Shown here in pieces: positions 56,341 through 64,000 of a stretch of 64,000 nt of DNA. Within the stretch, counting starts at the first letter, position 1; every line of letters starts with the position of its first letter. The translations under genes were made by a program, and so were the position numbers. The stretch is from assembly GCA_027489065.1 (NCBI GenBank), contig JAIYAM010000038.1:50089-114088 (forward strand). Reading direction: 5' to 3'. The stretch is from Erythrobacteraceae bacterium. GTDB lineage: Bacteria; Pseudomonadota; Alphaproteobacteria; Sphingomonadales; Sphingomonadaceae. The notes below the pieces were generated by a model. The model was not told the DNA's origin. It was given only the letters and a program-made list of their open reading frames with translations, and ran no database searches.

Positions 56341-56615
56341 TGCAGATCACGTCGATTGCCGCGATCTACTTCCTGTTCTGGGTGATGAGTGCCTTCCTCA
56401 TGCTCCCTTTCGGCGTGCGCACGGCGGAAGAGGCGGGCGAGGCCACAATCCCCGGGCAGGCCGACAGCGCGCCGGTCAATTTCCGTCCGGGCAGGCTCGC
56501 CCTGCGCGCCACGATCAGCGCGGCCGTCCTGACCGCGCTGTTCGCCGCCAACTATGCCTATGGCTGGGTCACGGCGGCGGACATCGACATCCTTCCCAAA
56601 CCGCCACAACCCTGA
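56340..56615 (+). CDS. DUF1467 family membrane protein
   Basis: A 91-residue protein with two TM helices (about 5-24 and 60-78). The loop LPFGVRTAEEAGE is the DUF1467 hallmark. Its ATG overlaps the rnj stop by one base. Function is unknown, but it is regularly found after rnj in this order. It converges on the long coiled-coil gene. Confidence 0.88.
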   Translation: MQITSIAAIYFLFWVMSAFLMLPFGVRTAEEAGEATIPGQADSAPVNFRPGRLALRATISAAVLTALFAANYAYGWVTAADIDILPKPPQP

Positions 56616-56625
56616 GCGACCAGCT

Positions 56626-59064
56626 CTAACGGAAGCGCTGGATCGCCTGAGCGAGCGCGACGTAGAGCTTGCCCATGTCCGAGCCGAGCATGGTCACGCT
56701 CAGCACGTGCCCGTCGCGGGTGGAGAGTGTCTGGCGCAACAGCGCCTCGAAATCGTGGATGTAGCGGCTGACATTGGCCTTGAACGCCTCGTCCGCGGTG
56801 TAGAGCGCGGCGATGTCCTTGGCGGTCCCCTTGTCGATCAGGCTCACCGCGCGGCGGGTGAAGATCCCGCGATCTCCCTTCAGATAGGCGTCCCAGGCGG
56901 TGTCCGAGACGTCGCTCGACAGGGCGCCCGAGATGTCGATGGCGGCCGAATTGAGGCTGTCGGTGATAAGCGCCATGCGCCGGGTGAAATCGTTCCCGAC
57001 CTGCTCTTCGGCAAGCTCGCGGGCGCGGGTCACGCGCTGTTCGAGATTGCCGGTGAGCTCGTTCACCTTGACGAGTTGATCGCGCAGCTGGATCGCCGCC
57101 TCGCGCCCGACACCCGCGGCATGGGCGGCCGACTGCTCGAGCTTGCCGAGCGTCGCTGCGGTCTCGTTGCGCAGCGACTTCTCGAGCGCTTCGACCGCGT
57201 CGGTGGCGAGGCTGGAGGCCAGCGCCGGGACCTTCTCGCGCGCGCCCTCGTCAAGGGTCGCGAAGGTCTGGACGATCGCCGCCTCGAGCGTGGCGAGGGC
57301 CTCGCGCAAGGCGTCCTGCGTATCGCTCGCGAGCGTGCCGCTTTCCTCGGCCAGCCGGGCAAAGCCGCCGCGCAGGCCCTGGAGCCGCGCCAGCGCATCC
57401 TCGGTTTCGGCTGCAAGACGCGTGCGGAAGTCGGCGACGGCCAGATCGGCGGCATCGATTTCAGAGCGGGTGCGGGTCAGGTAATCGGACAGGTCGCCGC
57501 CCGCCTGCGCGCTGCTCAGCATCAAGCCGTGGAGATGACGCGCCCGGGACTCGGCACCTTCGAGTGCGGCATTGGCGGCGTCAATCCCCGCGCCGAGGTC
57601 GTCGCGGCAGGTGCGGCTCCCCGATTGCAGGATCTCGAGCAACCTGACGCTGCTGTCAGTGAGCTGGGCGAGCTGGGTCTCGGTCTCGGCCAAGGCTGAG
57701 CGCTTTTCGGCGAGCTGGCGCACAAGGGTGCCCATACCTTCGCCGAGGCTTTCGCGCGCGGCGTTGCTGGTGGCGGCCACATCGCCGACCACCCGGCCCA
57801 GTTCCGCCGTGCGCTGCGCCATGACCTCGCCCTCGGCGACCAGCTTTGCGATGTCGGCGAGTTGCGCCTCGCGCCGACGGGTGAGCTCGTCGTCGAGCGA
57901 GGCGAGGCGCTGCGCGAGGATCTCGCTCGCCTGCGCGGCCTGCGTTTCGAAGGCGGCGCGGCGCTGCTCGATCAGCTCGTCGAAATTGCGGTTGCGCGCC
58001 TCGATGTGGTCGTCGAAGCGGGTCGCCTCCTGCCGCAGGTGGACAATGCGCTGGTGGGCCGAGGCGCTGGTGCTCTTGTCGAGTTCCTCGACCAGCCGCA
58101 GCTTTTCCATGAGGTTCTGGTGAAGCGTCGCAATTGCGGCGGCGTAGCGCGCCTCGGCGCTGTCGCTCGCCTCGGCAAGCCGCGCTGCGATCGCTCCGGC
58201 CTCGCTCGCGATGGTGCTCGAGCGTGTCTCCAGCGCGCCCATGGCTTCGCCGATCTGCGTGTTCAGACGCCCGATCCGTGTCTCGCTCTCGCCGCCGACT
58301 GCCGAGAGGCGCTCGAAGCCGTCGGTCAGCCGCGCCACCTGGTCCTCGGCAACCCGGCCCGCGCTGCCGATCTGGTTGGCGACATCGCGGGCGGCATTGG
58401 CGATGACCGGCAGGTCATCCCGCAGCCGGTTCATGTTGCCGAGCGCCGTTTCGCTGGTGGTGGCGATCACCTCGACCTGCGCGCCGTTGGTCGTGATGAG
58501 CCCCTGCAATTCGCCGGCATGGGCCGAGAGCCGCTCTGCCGCGATCCGGCCGAGCGCCTCGAGATCGCGCGCCTGTGCGGCAAGGAACTCGCGGGCGAGG
58601 CTGAGCTCGCGGTTGACGACCTTGAGCCGCGCTTCGAGCGCTTCCCCCTCGCGGTTCATCAGCCCGGCGGTGGCGGCAAAACGCCGCCCTTCGGCCTGCG
58701 AGGAGCGCATCGCCAGCAGCCATGCGATCCCGATCAGCGCGACCGGGACGGACCATTGGACGACCCATCCCGCCCACTCGCGCGGGGTTGCGCCAGTCCG
58801 GATATCGTCAAGCAGAGCCCAGCCGAAGAACGCGGTCCAGCCCGCCGCGGCCAGCACCGCCAGCGCCGGAGCGAGCCAGCCAAAACGTGCGCTCGGGGAG
58901 GGCTGCGAAGCGGTATGCTCCGCCTCGTCATCGCTCCACGCGGTTTCGAGTTCGAGAGGTTCATCGGCTGTGCCGCCGCTGTACGGCTCGGGCCGTTCCG
59001 GTCCCGCCGCGCCGCTGTCTCCGCCTGTGCGCCCCAAGTCGCGTATTCTGTGCCGTCCTGTCAT
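56626..59064 (-). CDS. Two-TM long coiled-coil protein (TipN-like layout)
   Basis: An 812-residue protein. Residues 1-60 are acidic and cytoplasmic-like. Two TM helices follow (about 62-84 and 98-118), then nearly 700 residues of Ala/Glu/Arg/Leu-rich coiled coil with repeating segments (for example RLAEASDSAEARYAAAIA). No ATPase P-loop is seen, although such proteins are sometimes labelled ATPase. The layout, two N-terminal TMs plus a huge coiled coil, is that of the Caulobacter polarity landmark TipN; sequence homology is not proven. The final 100 residues (AAIDISGALSSDVSDTAW onward) look globular. It is divergent from the Hpt-like gene across a possible CtrA site. Confidence 0.7.
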   Translation of the reverse strand: MTGRHRIRDLGRTGGDSGAAGPERPEPYSGGTADEPLELETAWSDDEAEHTASQPSPSARFGWLAPALAVLAAAGWTAFFGWALLDDIRTGATPREWAGWVVQWSVPVALIGIAWLLAMRSSQAEGRRFAATAGLMNREGEALEARLKVVNRELSLAREFLAAQARDLEALGRIAAERLSAHAGELQGLITTNGAQVEVIATTSETALGNMNRLRDDLPVIANAARDVANQIGSAGRVAEDQVARLTDGFERLSAVGGESETRIGRLNTQIGEAMGALETRSSTIASEAGAIAARLAEASDSAEARYAAAIATLHQNLMEKLRLVEELDKSTSASAHQRIVHLRQEATRFDDHIEARNRNFDELIEQRRAAFETQAAQASEILAQRLASLDDELTRRREAQLADIAKLVAEGEVMAQRTAELGRVVGDVAATSNAARESLGEGMGTLVRQLAEKRSALAETETQLAQLTDSSVRLLEILQSGSRTCRDDLGAGIDAANAALEGAESRARHLHGLMLSSAQAGGDLSDYLTRTRSEIDAADLAVADFRTRLAAETEDALARLQGLRGGFARLAEESGTLASDTQDALREALATLEAAIVQTFATLDEGAREKVPALASSLATDAVEALEKSLRNETAATLGKLEQSAAHAAGVGREAAIQLRDQLVKVNELTGNLEQRVTRARELAEEQVGNDFTRRMALITDSLNSAAIDISGALSSDVSDTAWDAYLKGDRGIFTRRAVSLIDKGTAKDIAALYTADEAFKANVSRYIHDFEALLRQTLSTRDGHVLSVTMLGSDMGKLYVALAQAIQRFR

Positions 59065-59095
59065 GGCGTCCAGCTTACCACATCGGGTTTCGGGA

Positions 59096-59111
59096 TAAAC
59101 CCCGCTTTAAC
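59096..59111 (+). promoter_or_regulatory. Possible CtrA-binding site between coiled-coil and Hpt-like genes
   Basis: TAAA (59096-59099), seven bases, then TTAAC (59107-59111): one mismatch from the CtrA consensus TTAA-N7-TTAAC. It lies in the 70-base divergent gap, 24 bases before the Hpt-like start. TTAA is rare in this GC-rich window, which makes the match less likely to be chance, but it is not proof. Confidence 0.4.
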
Positions 59112-59134
59112 CACTGTGTGGCTATGGCCTGAGG

Positions 59135-59461
59135 ATGGCGTTCAACCACGGAGCCCTCGATGCGACCCTCGCGGCGGCGGCCGGCGACGATGCCGCCCTG
59201 CTGAGCGAGCTTCGCTCGGCCTTTTACGACAGTGTCCGGCGCCAGCTCGATCTGCTCAAGCGGGCCCGCTGCGACGGCAATTGGCACGTCGCGGCGATGC
59301 GTCTGAAGGGACTTGCCGCCAGCTTCCACGCTGAAGACCTCCTCCAAGCGGCCGAGATCGCCCTGCATGCGGCACCGGGCGAGCCGATGGCGATCCGCGA
59401 GGTTGAGGCCGTCGTTGCCCGCTTCGCCCGCGCCCAGGGCCGCGACACCCGCCGAGCCTGA
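59135..59461 (+). CDS. Hpt-like domain protein lacking the phospho-His
   Basis: A 108-residue helical protein matching the four-helix Hpt layout. The diagnostic helix reads VAAMRLKGLAASFHAEDLLQAA (in part), aligning with the Hpt consensus AHxLKGSAxxxGAxxL. The His position is Met55 (ATG codon), while Leu57-Lys58-Gly59 is kept. Hence it cannot take phosphate in the usual way, though His51 lies one helix turn earlier. It probably acts as a binding or adaptor domain. It is transcribed divergently from the coiled-coil gene. Confidence 0.7.
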   Translation: MAFNHGALDATLAAAAGDDAALLSELRSAFYDSVRRQLDLLKRARCDGNWHVAAMRLKGLAASFHAEDLLQAAEIALHAAPGEPMAIREVEAVVARFARAQGRDTRRA

Positions 59462-59589
59462 TCCGCGGCCCTGATCCGCCATGACGTGCTGCCCGCAGGG
59501 GTTAAGCGCGCGTCCCGGCTTGAACCTTGCCTGCGAAACGGCCAACCTTGCCGCGCCCGAGGGGCGTGGTCTGGTCGAAGGGGAGTGGC

Positions 59590-60798
59590 ATGCGCATTGG
59601 CCTGATTGCCGCGCTCCGGCGCAGCGGGGAGGGGGCTCTGCGTGCCGAACTGCCGCTCGCAGGATGCTCCGTGCTCGCCTGGCAGGCGGCGCTGCTGCAA
59701 TCCCTGGGGGTGGAACGGGTCCTGTGCCTCACCGACGGGGCCACGGCGGGCGGCGAGGTGCTGCAGCTCCAGCACACCCTCGAGACCGGCGGCACCGCCT
59801 TCCACGCCTTGAAGGGCTTCGCCGCGATCCCCGCGCTGGTGCGTGCGGAGGACGATCTCGTGATCCTTGCCGACGGACTTGTCCCCGATCCCGCGGTGGT
59901 GCGCGCCGTTCTGGGCGGGGAAGAGGGGGCGAGCCTGCTCCGCGCCGTCGCGACCATTCCGGCCGACCATCCGCTGGCTGCAGCCCAGCCGGAAGATTTC
60001 GAGCGGATCGACGCCGCACGCCATTGGGCAGGCGTGCTCGCCATGCGCGGGGCGCCGGTCCAGCAGCTCGCCGACATGCCTGCCGATGCCGACGCCATCG
60101 GTCTGCTGCTGCGCCTTGGCCTGCAGGCGGGGACGCCGACCTGCGACCTTTCCGCTCGCGAGCTTGTGCCGGAAAGCTGGCTGCTTGCCGACAGCGCTGC
60201 GGCCGTCGCACGGCACGAGAGCGGCCTGATCGCCCGCGCCGCGCCGCCTGCGGACTGGCGCGCGCCCGCGGCGGCATTGGCTTCCCTGTGTGTGCGAGCA
60301 ATGGTGCCGCGCGGACTGCGCGAGGGCGGGCTGATCGCTGGCGCGGCGGCGCTGGTGCTGATGCTCGCTGCGGTGCTCGTCGCGGCATTCGGTCCGCCTG
60401 CCGGAGCGCTTGGAATTGCCGGTCTGGGGGCCTTCGCCGCGCAGGTCTCGATCAACTTCACAGCGATCTCGGCGCGCCTGCGCCGCGAAATGCAAGAAGG
60501 CCGCGGGCCTGCACTGCTCGGCGCGGCTATCGATGGTCTGGCGGCGCTCACCTTGTGGTTCGCGCTTGCGCCGTGGCCCGAATGGAACCCGCTTGCCGTC
60601 GTCGGCCCGTTGGTGATCGGCCTTGCGCGGCTTGTCGCGCGGGCCCCCTCAGGCGGGTTGGCGAAAGCCTCCTCCGACCGTGCGGCCATGCTCCTGCTGC
60701 TCGCCGCCGCCGCATTGGCCGGTATCTTGCCCTCCGTTTTGGCCTGTCTCGCCTTGGGGCTGCTTGCAGCTTTGCTGCTGCGCAGCGCAAAGGAATGA
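59590..60798 (+). CDS. Nucleotidyltransferase-like/membrane fusion protein of unknown function
   Basis: A 402-residue protein in two parts. Residues 1-200 resemble sugar/MobA-like NTP transferases (LPLAGCSVLAWQAALLQSLGVERV in part; VILADGLVPDP in the place of the metal-binding Asp region), but the glycine-rich loop that should bind NTP is degraded. Residues about 240-402 carry five or so TM helices. The layout resembles bifunctional inositol-phosphate cytidylyltransferase/DIPP synthases, yet the CDP-alcohol phosphotransferase Asp motif (DGxxARxxxxxxxxGxxxD) is not visible. So it is a possible degenerate relative. The ATG at 59590 is preceded by GAAGGGGAG. Confidence 0.65.
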   Translation: MRIGLIAALRRSGEGALRAELPLAGCSVLAWQAALLQSLGVERVLCLTDGATAGGEVLQLQHTLETGGTAFHALKGFAAIPALVRAEDDLVILADGLVPDPAVVRAVLGGEEGASLLRAVATIPADHPLAAAQPEDFERIDAARHWAGVLAMRGAPVQQLADMPADADAIGLLLRLGLQAGTPTCDLSARELVPESWLLADSAAAVARHESGLIARAAPPADWRAPAAALASLCVRAMVPRGLREGGLIAGAAALVLMLAAVLVAAFGPPAGALGIAGLGAFAAQVSINFTAISARLRREMQEGRGPALLGAAIDGLAALTLWFALAPWPEWNPLAVVGPLVIGLARLVARAPSGGLAKASSDRAAMLLLLAAAALAGILPSVLACLALGLLAALLLRSAKE

Positions 60799-60799
60799 T

Positions 60800-60815
60800 C
60801 TAACCCGTCCTTAAC
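60800..60815 (+). promoter_or_regulatory. Possible CtrA-binding site upstream of the pseudo-kinase operon
   Basis: CTAA (60800-60803), CCCGTCC, then TTAAC (60811-60815): one mismatch from TTAA-N7-TTAAC. It lies 41 bases before the start of the unknown protein that precedes the kinase-like gene. Confidence 0.45.
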
Positions 60816-60856
60816 CAAGCGGGCGCTATGTCCGGTGAAGGATGCGCGAAGAGACG

Positions 60857-61780
60857 ATGGACCTTGCCGCCGACCATGCTGTCGAGGCGATCCTGCGGGA
60901 CGAGCTCGCGCGGGAAGCCCGCGCGTTGGCTGCGGTCGTCCCTGTTTTGCGCCATCTTCTGAGTTCCGATGCCGATGCGCTGGTGAGCGACGCGATCCTC
61001 GCGCGGGTGCGCGGGATGATTCACGATCTGGCCGCGCAACTCGGGGCGGCGGCCGCAGGGCGCGATCCGGCGACCCGCGCAGGCCCCGGCGAAGACCCGG
61101 CCGCGCTCGAGAGCCTTGCCGCACGCCTGATGGCGGAGGAGGCGCTGCTCGGCCATTGCCACGCCCTTGCCGCCGAAAGCCTGATCGCGGGCCGCCTTCA
61201 GCAACGCCAGGCGCTCGATCCGGTGCTGAGCCCGCTCCTTCAGGAGCTGATTGCCTCACAGGACACCGAGGTCGCGGGTCTGGCGATGAGCGCGCTCGCT
61301 GCCCAGTCGCGCTTCGTCCAGAGCCAGCGGCGCATGGAGCTGCCGATCGGCGAACTCCCGGCCGAGCTGTTCCATGCTCTCGTCGCGCAGGTGCAGGCTT
61401 CCGCGCCCGACAGCGGCGCGCTGGTGCGATTGCAAGCCGGTTATGACGAGGCAGGCACGCGCCTCGGCCTGATGGCGAGGCTGGTCGCCGCCATGCGCCG
61501 CGGGGCGGTGGCGGGCCTCGCGCTCGACCATGCCGGCCTCGCGCTGTTCGCCAGCACGCTTGCCGCTACGGCCCGCACGGCGCGCGGAGATGCCGTGCTG
61601 GTGTGCCACGAAGGTCAGGCGGCGCGGCTCGCGCTGCTGCTGCGCGCTGCCGGCCTGACACCGTCGGCCGCCGAACGCCAGATCCTGCTGGTCGCGCCTG
61701 CCGCACGCCTGCCGCGCGGGCTTGCGCAACTCTCGCCCGAACAGGCTGCAGCGCTCGCCCACGCGGGCGAGCCGCTGTGA
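60857..61780 (+). CDS. Unknown helical protein upstream of the kinase-like gene (DUF2336-like?)
   Basis: A 307-residue, almost entirely helical, Ala/Leu-rich protein with no TM helix or signal peptide. Segments such as SLIAGRLQQRQALDPVL and AAQSRFVQSQRRMELP recall DUF2336 proteins of alphaproteobacteria, but I am not sure of it. The ATG at 60857 (MDLAADHA) is chosen; an in-frame start at 60842 is possible. Its stop overlaps the next ATG by one base (TGATG), coupling it to the histidine-kinase-like gene. Confidence 0.62.
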   Translation: MDLAADHAVEAILRDELAREARALAAVVPVLRHLLSSDADALVSDAILARVRGMIHDLAAQLGAAAAGRDPATRAGPGEDPAALESLAARLMAEEALLGHCHALAAESLIAGRLQQRQALDPVLSPLLQELIASQDTEVAGLAMSALAAQSRFVQSQRRMELPIGELPAELFHALVAQVQASAPDSGALVRLQAGYDEAGTRLGLMARLVAAMRRGAVAGLALDHAGLALFASTLAATARTARGDAVLVCHEGQAARLALLLRAAGLTPSAAERQILLVAPAARLPRGLAQLSPEQAAALAHAGEPL

Positions 61781-63225
61781 TGAACGCGATGGATCGCACC
61801 GAAAGCCTGTTCGGCGCCTACGGCCTCACCGACGCGCGCGACCGGCTGCTGAGCGCCGACGCGCCGCTCGCCGACTTGCAGGAGCGCTGCGGCGGCGATT
61901 TGCCGGGCACGCTGGCGATCCCTGAACTGCTCGCCCTGGTGCAGCAGGCGCGGTCGCTTGGCCTGCGCATCGCCCGCGCCTTCAGCGCCTTCGACGGCGA
62001 TGCCGAGGTCTCGGGCTTCGCGCGAATCCACCCAATTGCCGAGGCGGACGGCGGCGGCTGCGAGGTGCTGGTGGAGAACTGGCAGCGCAGCCCGCTCACC
62101 CCTCCTTCGCAGCGCGATTTCGCGGAGCGGCTCGACGCGATCGACCGGGCGACGGCCGAGGTCACCGCGCGGCTCGACGGTCGCCAGCGCCTGCAGGTGC
62201 TGAGCGCCCGCGCGCCCGATGCCGCCGCACTTCAGGACGCCGCACTCGACGAGCCGGGCCGGGTGTGGAGCGAGCTTGTCGAACTCACCGGCATCGCCCA
62301 CCAGCAGCCGCTCCACTGGCGTCTGCTCGACGGGGCGAGCTGCCGCTTTGCCGGCTCGCAGCGCCAATGGCGGGTGCGGCTCATCCCGCTCGGCCCCGAT
62401 GCGCAGAACCCCGCGGGCTTCGAGCTGCTGCTGATCGCCGAGGAGCCGCTCGCCGAGAGCAGCGAACCCGCGCAGCCCGGCACGGACGCATCCCCGGCGC
62501 GGCTCGTGGGCACGTCGCTGACCCCGGTGCTGCGCCAGCCGGTGGCGCGGATCATCGCCAACGCCGAAACGATCCGCGCGCGCCTCGCCGGGCCCCTGCG
62601 CGACGAATACAGCGAGTATGCCGGCACAATAGCAAGCGCCGGACAGCACCTTGCCGCGATGCTCGACGACCTAGCCGACCTCGAAGTGGTCGAGACGCCG
62701 GGCTTTGCCACGGCGAGGGAGCCGGTGGACCTCGCCGACGCCGCGACGCGCGCGGCCGGCATCCTCGGCGTGCGCGCGCAGAACCGCGAGACGGTGGTGG
62801 TGGTCGAAGGCGAGCGCGGCGAGGCGATAGCCACGGCCGAGTTCCGGCGCGTGCTGCAGATCCTCATCAACCTCATCGGCAATGCGATCGCTTATGCTCC
62901 GGCAGCGAGCACGGTGACGATCACCGTGCTGGCGGCCTCAAGTAGCGAAGCGGTAGGCCCACAAGAAAAGCCGGGTGACGGGCGCGTGGCAGTGACTGTC
63001 GCCGACGAAGGGCCCGGCGTGGCACCGGAGCAGGCGGAGCGGGTCTTCGAGAAGTTCGAACGTCTTGGCCGCGACATCGACAGCGGCAGGGGCGGCAAGG
63101 ACGGGGGCTCGGGCCTCGGCCTCTACATCTCGCGCCGGTTGGCCGAGGCGATGGACGGCACCCTCACGGTCGGCGCGGCGCCCGGTGGCGGAGCGCTGTT
63201 CCGGCTCGAATTACCCGCCAACTAG
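61780..63225 (+). CDS. Histidine-kinase-like protein with Pro at the phospho-His position
   Basis: A 481-residue soluble protein. Residues 1-230 are a sensor-like region (PAS-like, EVLVENWQRSPLTPPS). The dimerisation segment TSLTPVLRQPVARIIANAE (246-264) aligns with the H-box consensus SHELRTPL, and Pro249 occupies the His place while LRxP is kept. The HATPase domain is complete: N box NLIGNAIAYAP, G1 DEGPGV, F-box FEKFERLG and G2 GSGLGLYIS. So ATP binding is expected but autophosphorylation on the usual His is not. Similar pseudo-kinases exist, such as DivL with Tyr. No response regulator is adjacent. Confidence 0.75.
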   Translation: MNAMDRTESLFGAYGLTDARDRLLSADAPLADLQERCGGDLPGTLAIPELLALVQQARSLGLRIARAFSAFDGDAEVSGFARIHPIAEADGGGCEVLVENWQRSPLTPPSQRDFAERLDAIDRATAEVTARLDGRQRLQVLSARAPDAAALQDAALDEPGRVWSELVELTGIAHQQPLHWRLLDGASCRFAGSQRQWRVRLIPLGPDAQNPAGFELLLIAEEPLAESSEPAQPGTDASPARLVGTSLTPVLRQPVARIIANAETIRARLAGPLRDEYSEYAGTIASAGQHLAAMLDDLADLEVVETPGFATAREPVDLADAATRAAGILGVRAQNRETVVVVEGERGEAIATAEFRRVLQILINLIGNAIAYAPAASTVTITVLAASSSEAVGPQEKPGDGRVAVTVADEGPGVAPEQAERVFEKFERLGRDIDSGRGGKDGGSGLGLYISRRLAEAMDGTLTVGAAPGGGALFRLELPAN

Positions 63226-63231
63226 CCCCCG

Positions 63232-63426
63232 TCAGCGGCGCGTCCGGCGGCTTACGCCCCACAGGATGACTGCGCCCACGGCAACCAGCAGGCCGCCATA
63301 GAGCGCCCATTCCCGCTCGCCGAGCATGAAGCTGCCCGCAGGCCAGCCGAGCAGGCCGAGCCCTTGCAACGCCCAGATGATACCCAGAACGACAAGAAAC
63401 AGTCCTGTCGCCCTGAGCATCAGCAT
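63232..63426 (-). CDS. Small two-TM membrane protein (64 aa)
   Basis: A 64-residue protein with two TM helices (LFLVVLGIIWALQGLGLL and LYGGLLVAVGAVILWGV) and a basic C-terminus (SRRTRR). It lies between the kinase-like gene (convergent) and gltA (same strand, 13 bases away), and may be co-transcribed with gltA. No family recognised; an alternative start is the ATG six bases later. Confidence 0.6.
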   Translation of the reverse strand: MLMLRATGLFLVVLGIIWALQGLGLLGWPAGSFMLGEREWALYGGLLVAVGAVILWGVSRRTRR

Positions 63427-63439
63427 GGGTTTCGTAATC

Positions 63440-64000
63440 TCAGCGCTTGGCGAGCGGCACGTAATCGCGCTGCGTCGGGCCGGTGTAGAGCTGGCGCGGA
63501 CGCCCGATCTTCTGGCCGGGGTCGCTGATCATTTCGTTCCACTGCGCCACCCAGCCGACGGTGCGGGCGAGGGCGAAGAGCGCGGTGAACATGGTGGTCG
63601 GGAAGCCGATCGCCGAGAGGATGATCCCCGAGTAGAAGTCGACGTTGGGGAACAGCTTCTTCTCGATGAAGTAGGGATCGTTGAGCGCGATCTCCTCCAG
63701 CCGCAGGGCGGTTTCGAAGAGCGGGTCGGTGACCTTGAGCGATTCGAACACTTCGCGCACGGTCTGCTGCATCACCGTCGCGCGCGGGTCGTAGTTCTTG
63801 TAGACGCGGTGACCGAAGCCCATCAGGCGGAACGGATCGTTCTTGTCCTTGGCGCGCTCGATATAGTGCGGGATGCGGTCGGGCGTGCCGATTTCCTTGA
63901 GCATGTTGAGCGCCGCTTCGTTGGCGCCGCCATGCGCCGGGCCCCACAGGCAGGCGATGCCGGCCGCGATGCAGGCAAACGGGTTCGCGCCCGAGGACCC
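63440..64000 (-). CDS. gltA: Citrate synthase, N-terminus beyond the window
   Basis: The C-terminal 186 residues of a type II citrate synthase, reading from the window edge. Catalytic residues visible are the His of [12 protein letters not shown], the His of [14 protein letters not shown] and the Asp of NVDFYSGI. The enzyme condenses oxaloacetate with acetyl-CoA in the TCA cycle. It ends [17 protein letters not shown], typical of the alphaproteobacterial enzyme. The start lies beyond base 64000. Confidence 0.97.
   Translation of the reverse strand, partial: GSSGANPFACIAAGIACLWGPAHGGANEAALNMLKEIGTPDRIPHYIERAKDKNDPFRLMGFGHRVYKNYDPRATVMQQTVREVFESLKVTDPLFETALRLEEIALNDPYFIEKKLFPNVDFYSGIILSAIGFPTTMFTALFALARTVGWVAQWNEMISDPGQKIGRPRQLYTGPTQRDYVPLAKR

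Noticed and set aside
1..64000. CRISPR arrays, rRNA or tRNA genes
   Set aside because: No regularly spaced repeats and no recognisable rRNA or tRNA sequence were seen anywhere in the window.

Overview
The window looks like a chromosomal segment of a high-GC alphaproteobacterium of the Sphingomonadales, probably Erythrobacteraceae (Erythrobacter/Porphyrobacter type). The grounds are the gene content and order (an XrtA exopolysaccharide cluster, a nuoA-N operon running into birA-coaX-rnj, and an RNase E with a long acidic insert), the dense ATGA/GTGA stop-start overlaps, and base composition. A hand-counted 60-base line in an ordinary gene (36001-36060) is 65% G+C. The assignment is inference from family knowledge; no 16S gene is present.

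Region 1 (1-14889) is a nearly complete exosortase A (XrtA/PEP-CTERM) exopolysaccharide locus on the + strand. In order it encodes an AMP-ligase (5' end cut by the window), PLP decarboxylase, export lipoprotein, chain-length determinant, autokinase, outer-membrane barrel, AAA ATPase, DUF3473 deacetylase, FemAB-like transferase, glycosyltransferase, exosortase XrtA and an asparagine-synthase-like amidotransferase. Together they should make, export and decorate a surface polysaccharide and sort PEP-CTERM proteins, although no PEP-CTERM substrate is encoded in the window. Region 2 (14886-33623) is a housekeeping block: zapE, thioesterase, sdhB, SDR, methyltransferases, rne, an amidase, PBP1A, peroxiredoxin, prfB, a flavin oxidoreductase, hydrolase, hydroxyacid dehydrogenase, SH3 protein and thiolase.

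Region 3 (about 33790-35330) is a small low-GC island (60-base lines counted at 38-50%) with two overlapping genes of unknown function, set between a thiolase and a coniferyl-aldehyde-type dehydrogenase. Region 4 (37024-56615) is the complex I operon nuoABCDEFGHIJKLMN, followed without a break by birA, coaX, rnj and a DUF1467 gene. The operon carries six extra genes: a SnoaL-like protein between nuoD and nuoE, three tiny membrane proteins between nuoE and nuoF, and two small membrane proteins between nuoG and nuoH, the second of them clearly lower in GC.

Region 5 (56626-63225) may be the most interesting. It holds a two-TM, very long coiled-coil protein (TipN-like in layout) divergent from an Hpt-like protein that has Met at the phospho-His position, a nucleotidyltransferase/membrane hypothetical, an unknown protein, and a histidine-kinase-like protein with Pro at the phospho-His position but an intact ATPase domain. 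Near matches to the CtrA operator (TTAA-N7-TTAAC) lie in front of two transcription units here. I propose, as a hypothesis only, a polarity/cell-cycle signalling locus built from pseudo-phosphorelay parts. The window ends in gltA (citrate synthase, minus strand, N-terminus cut off).
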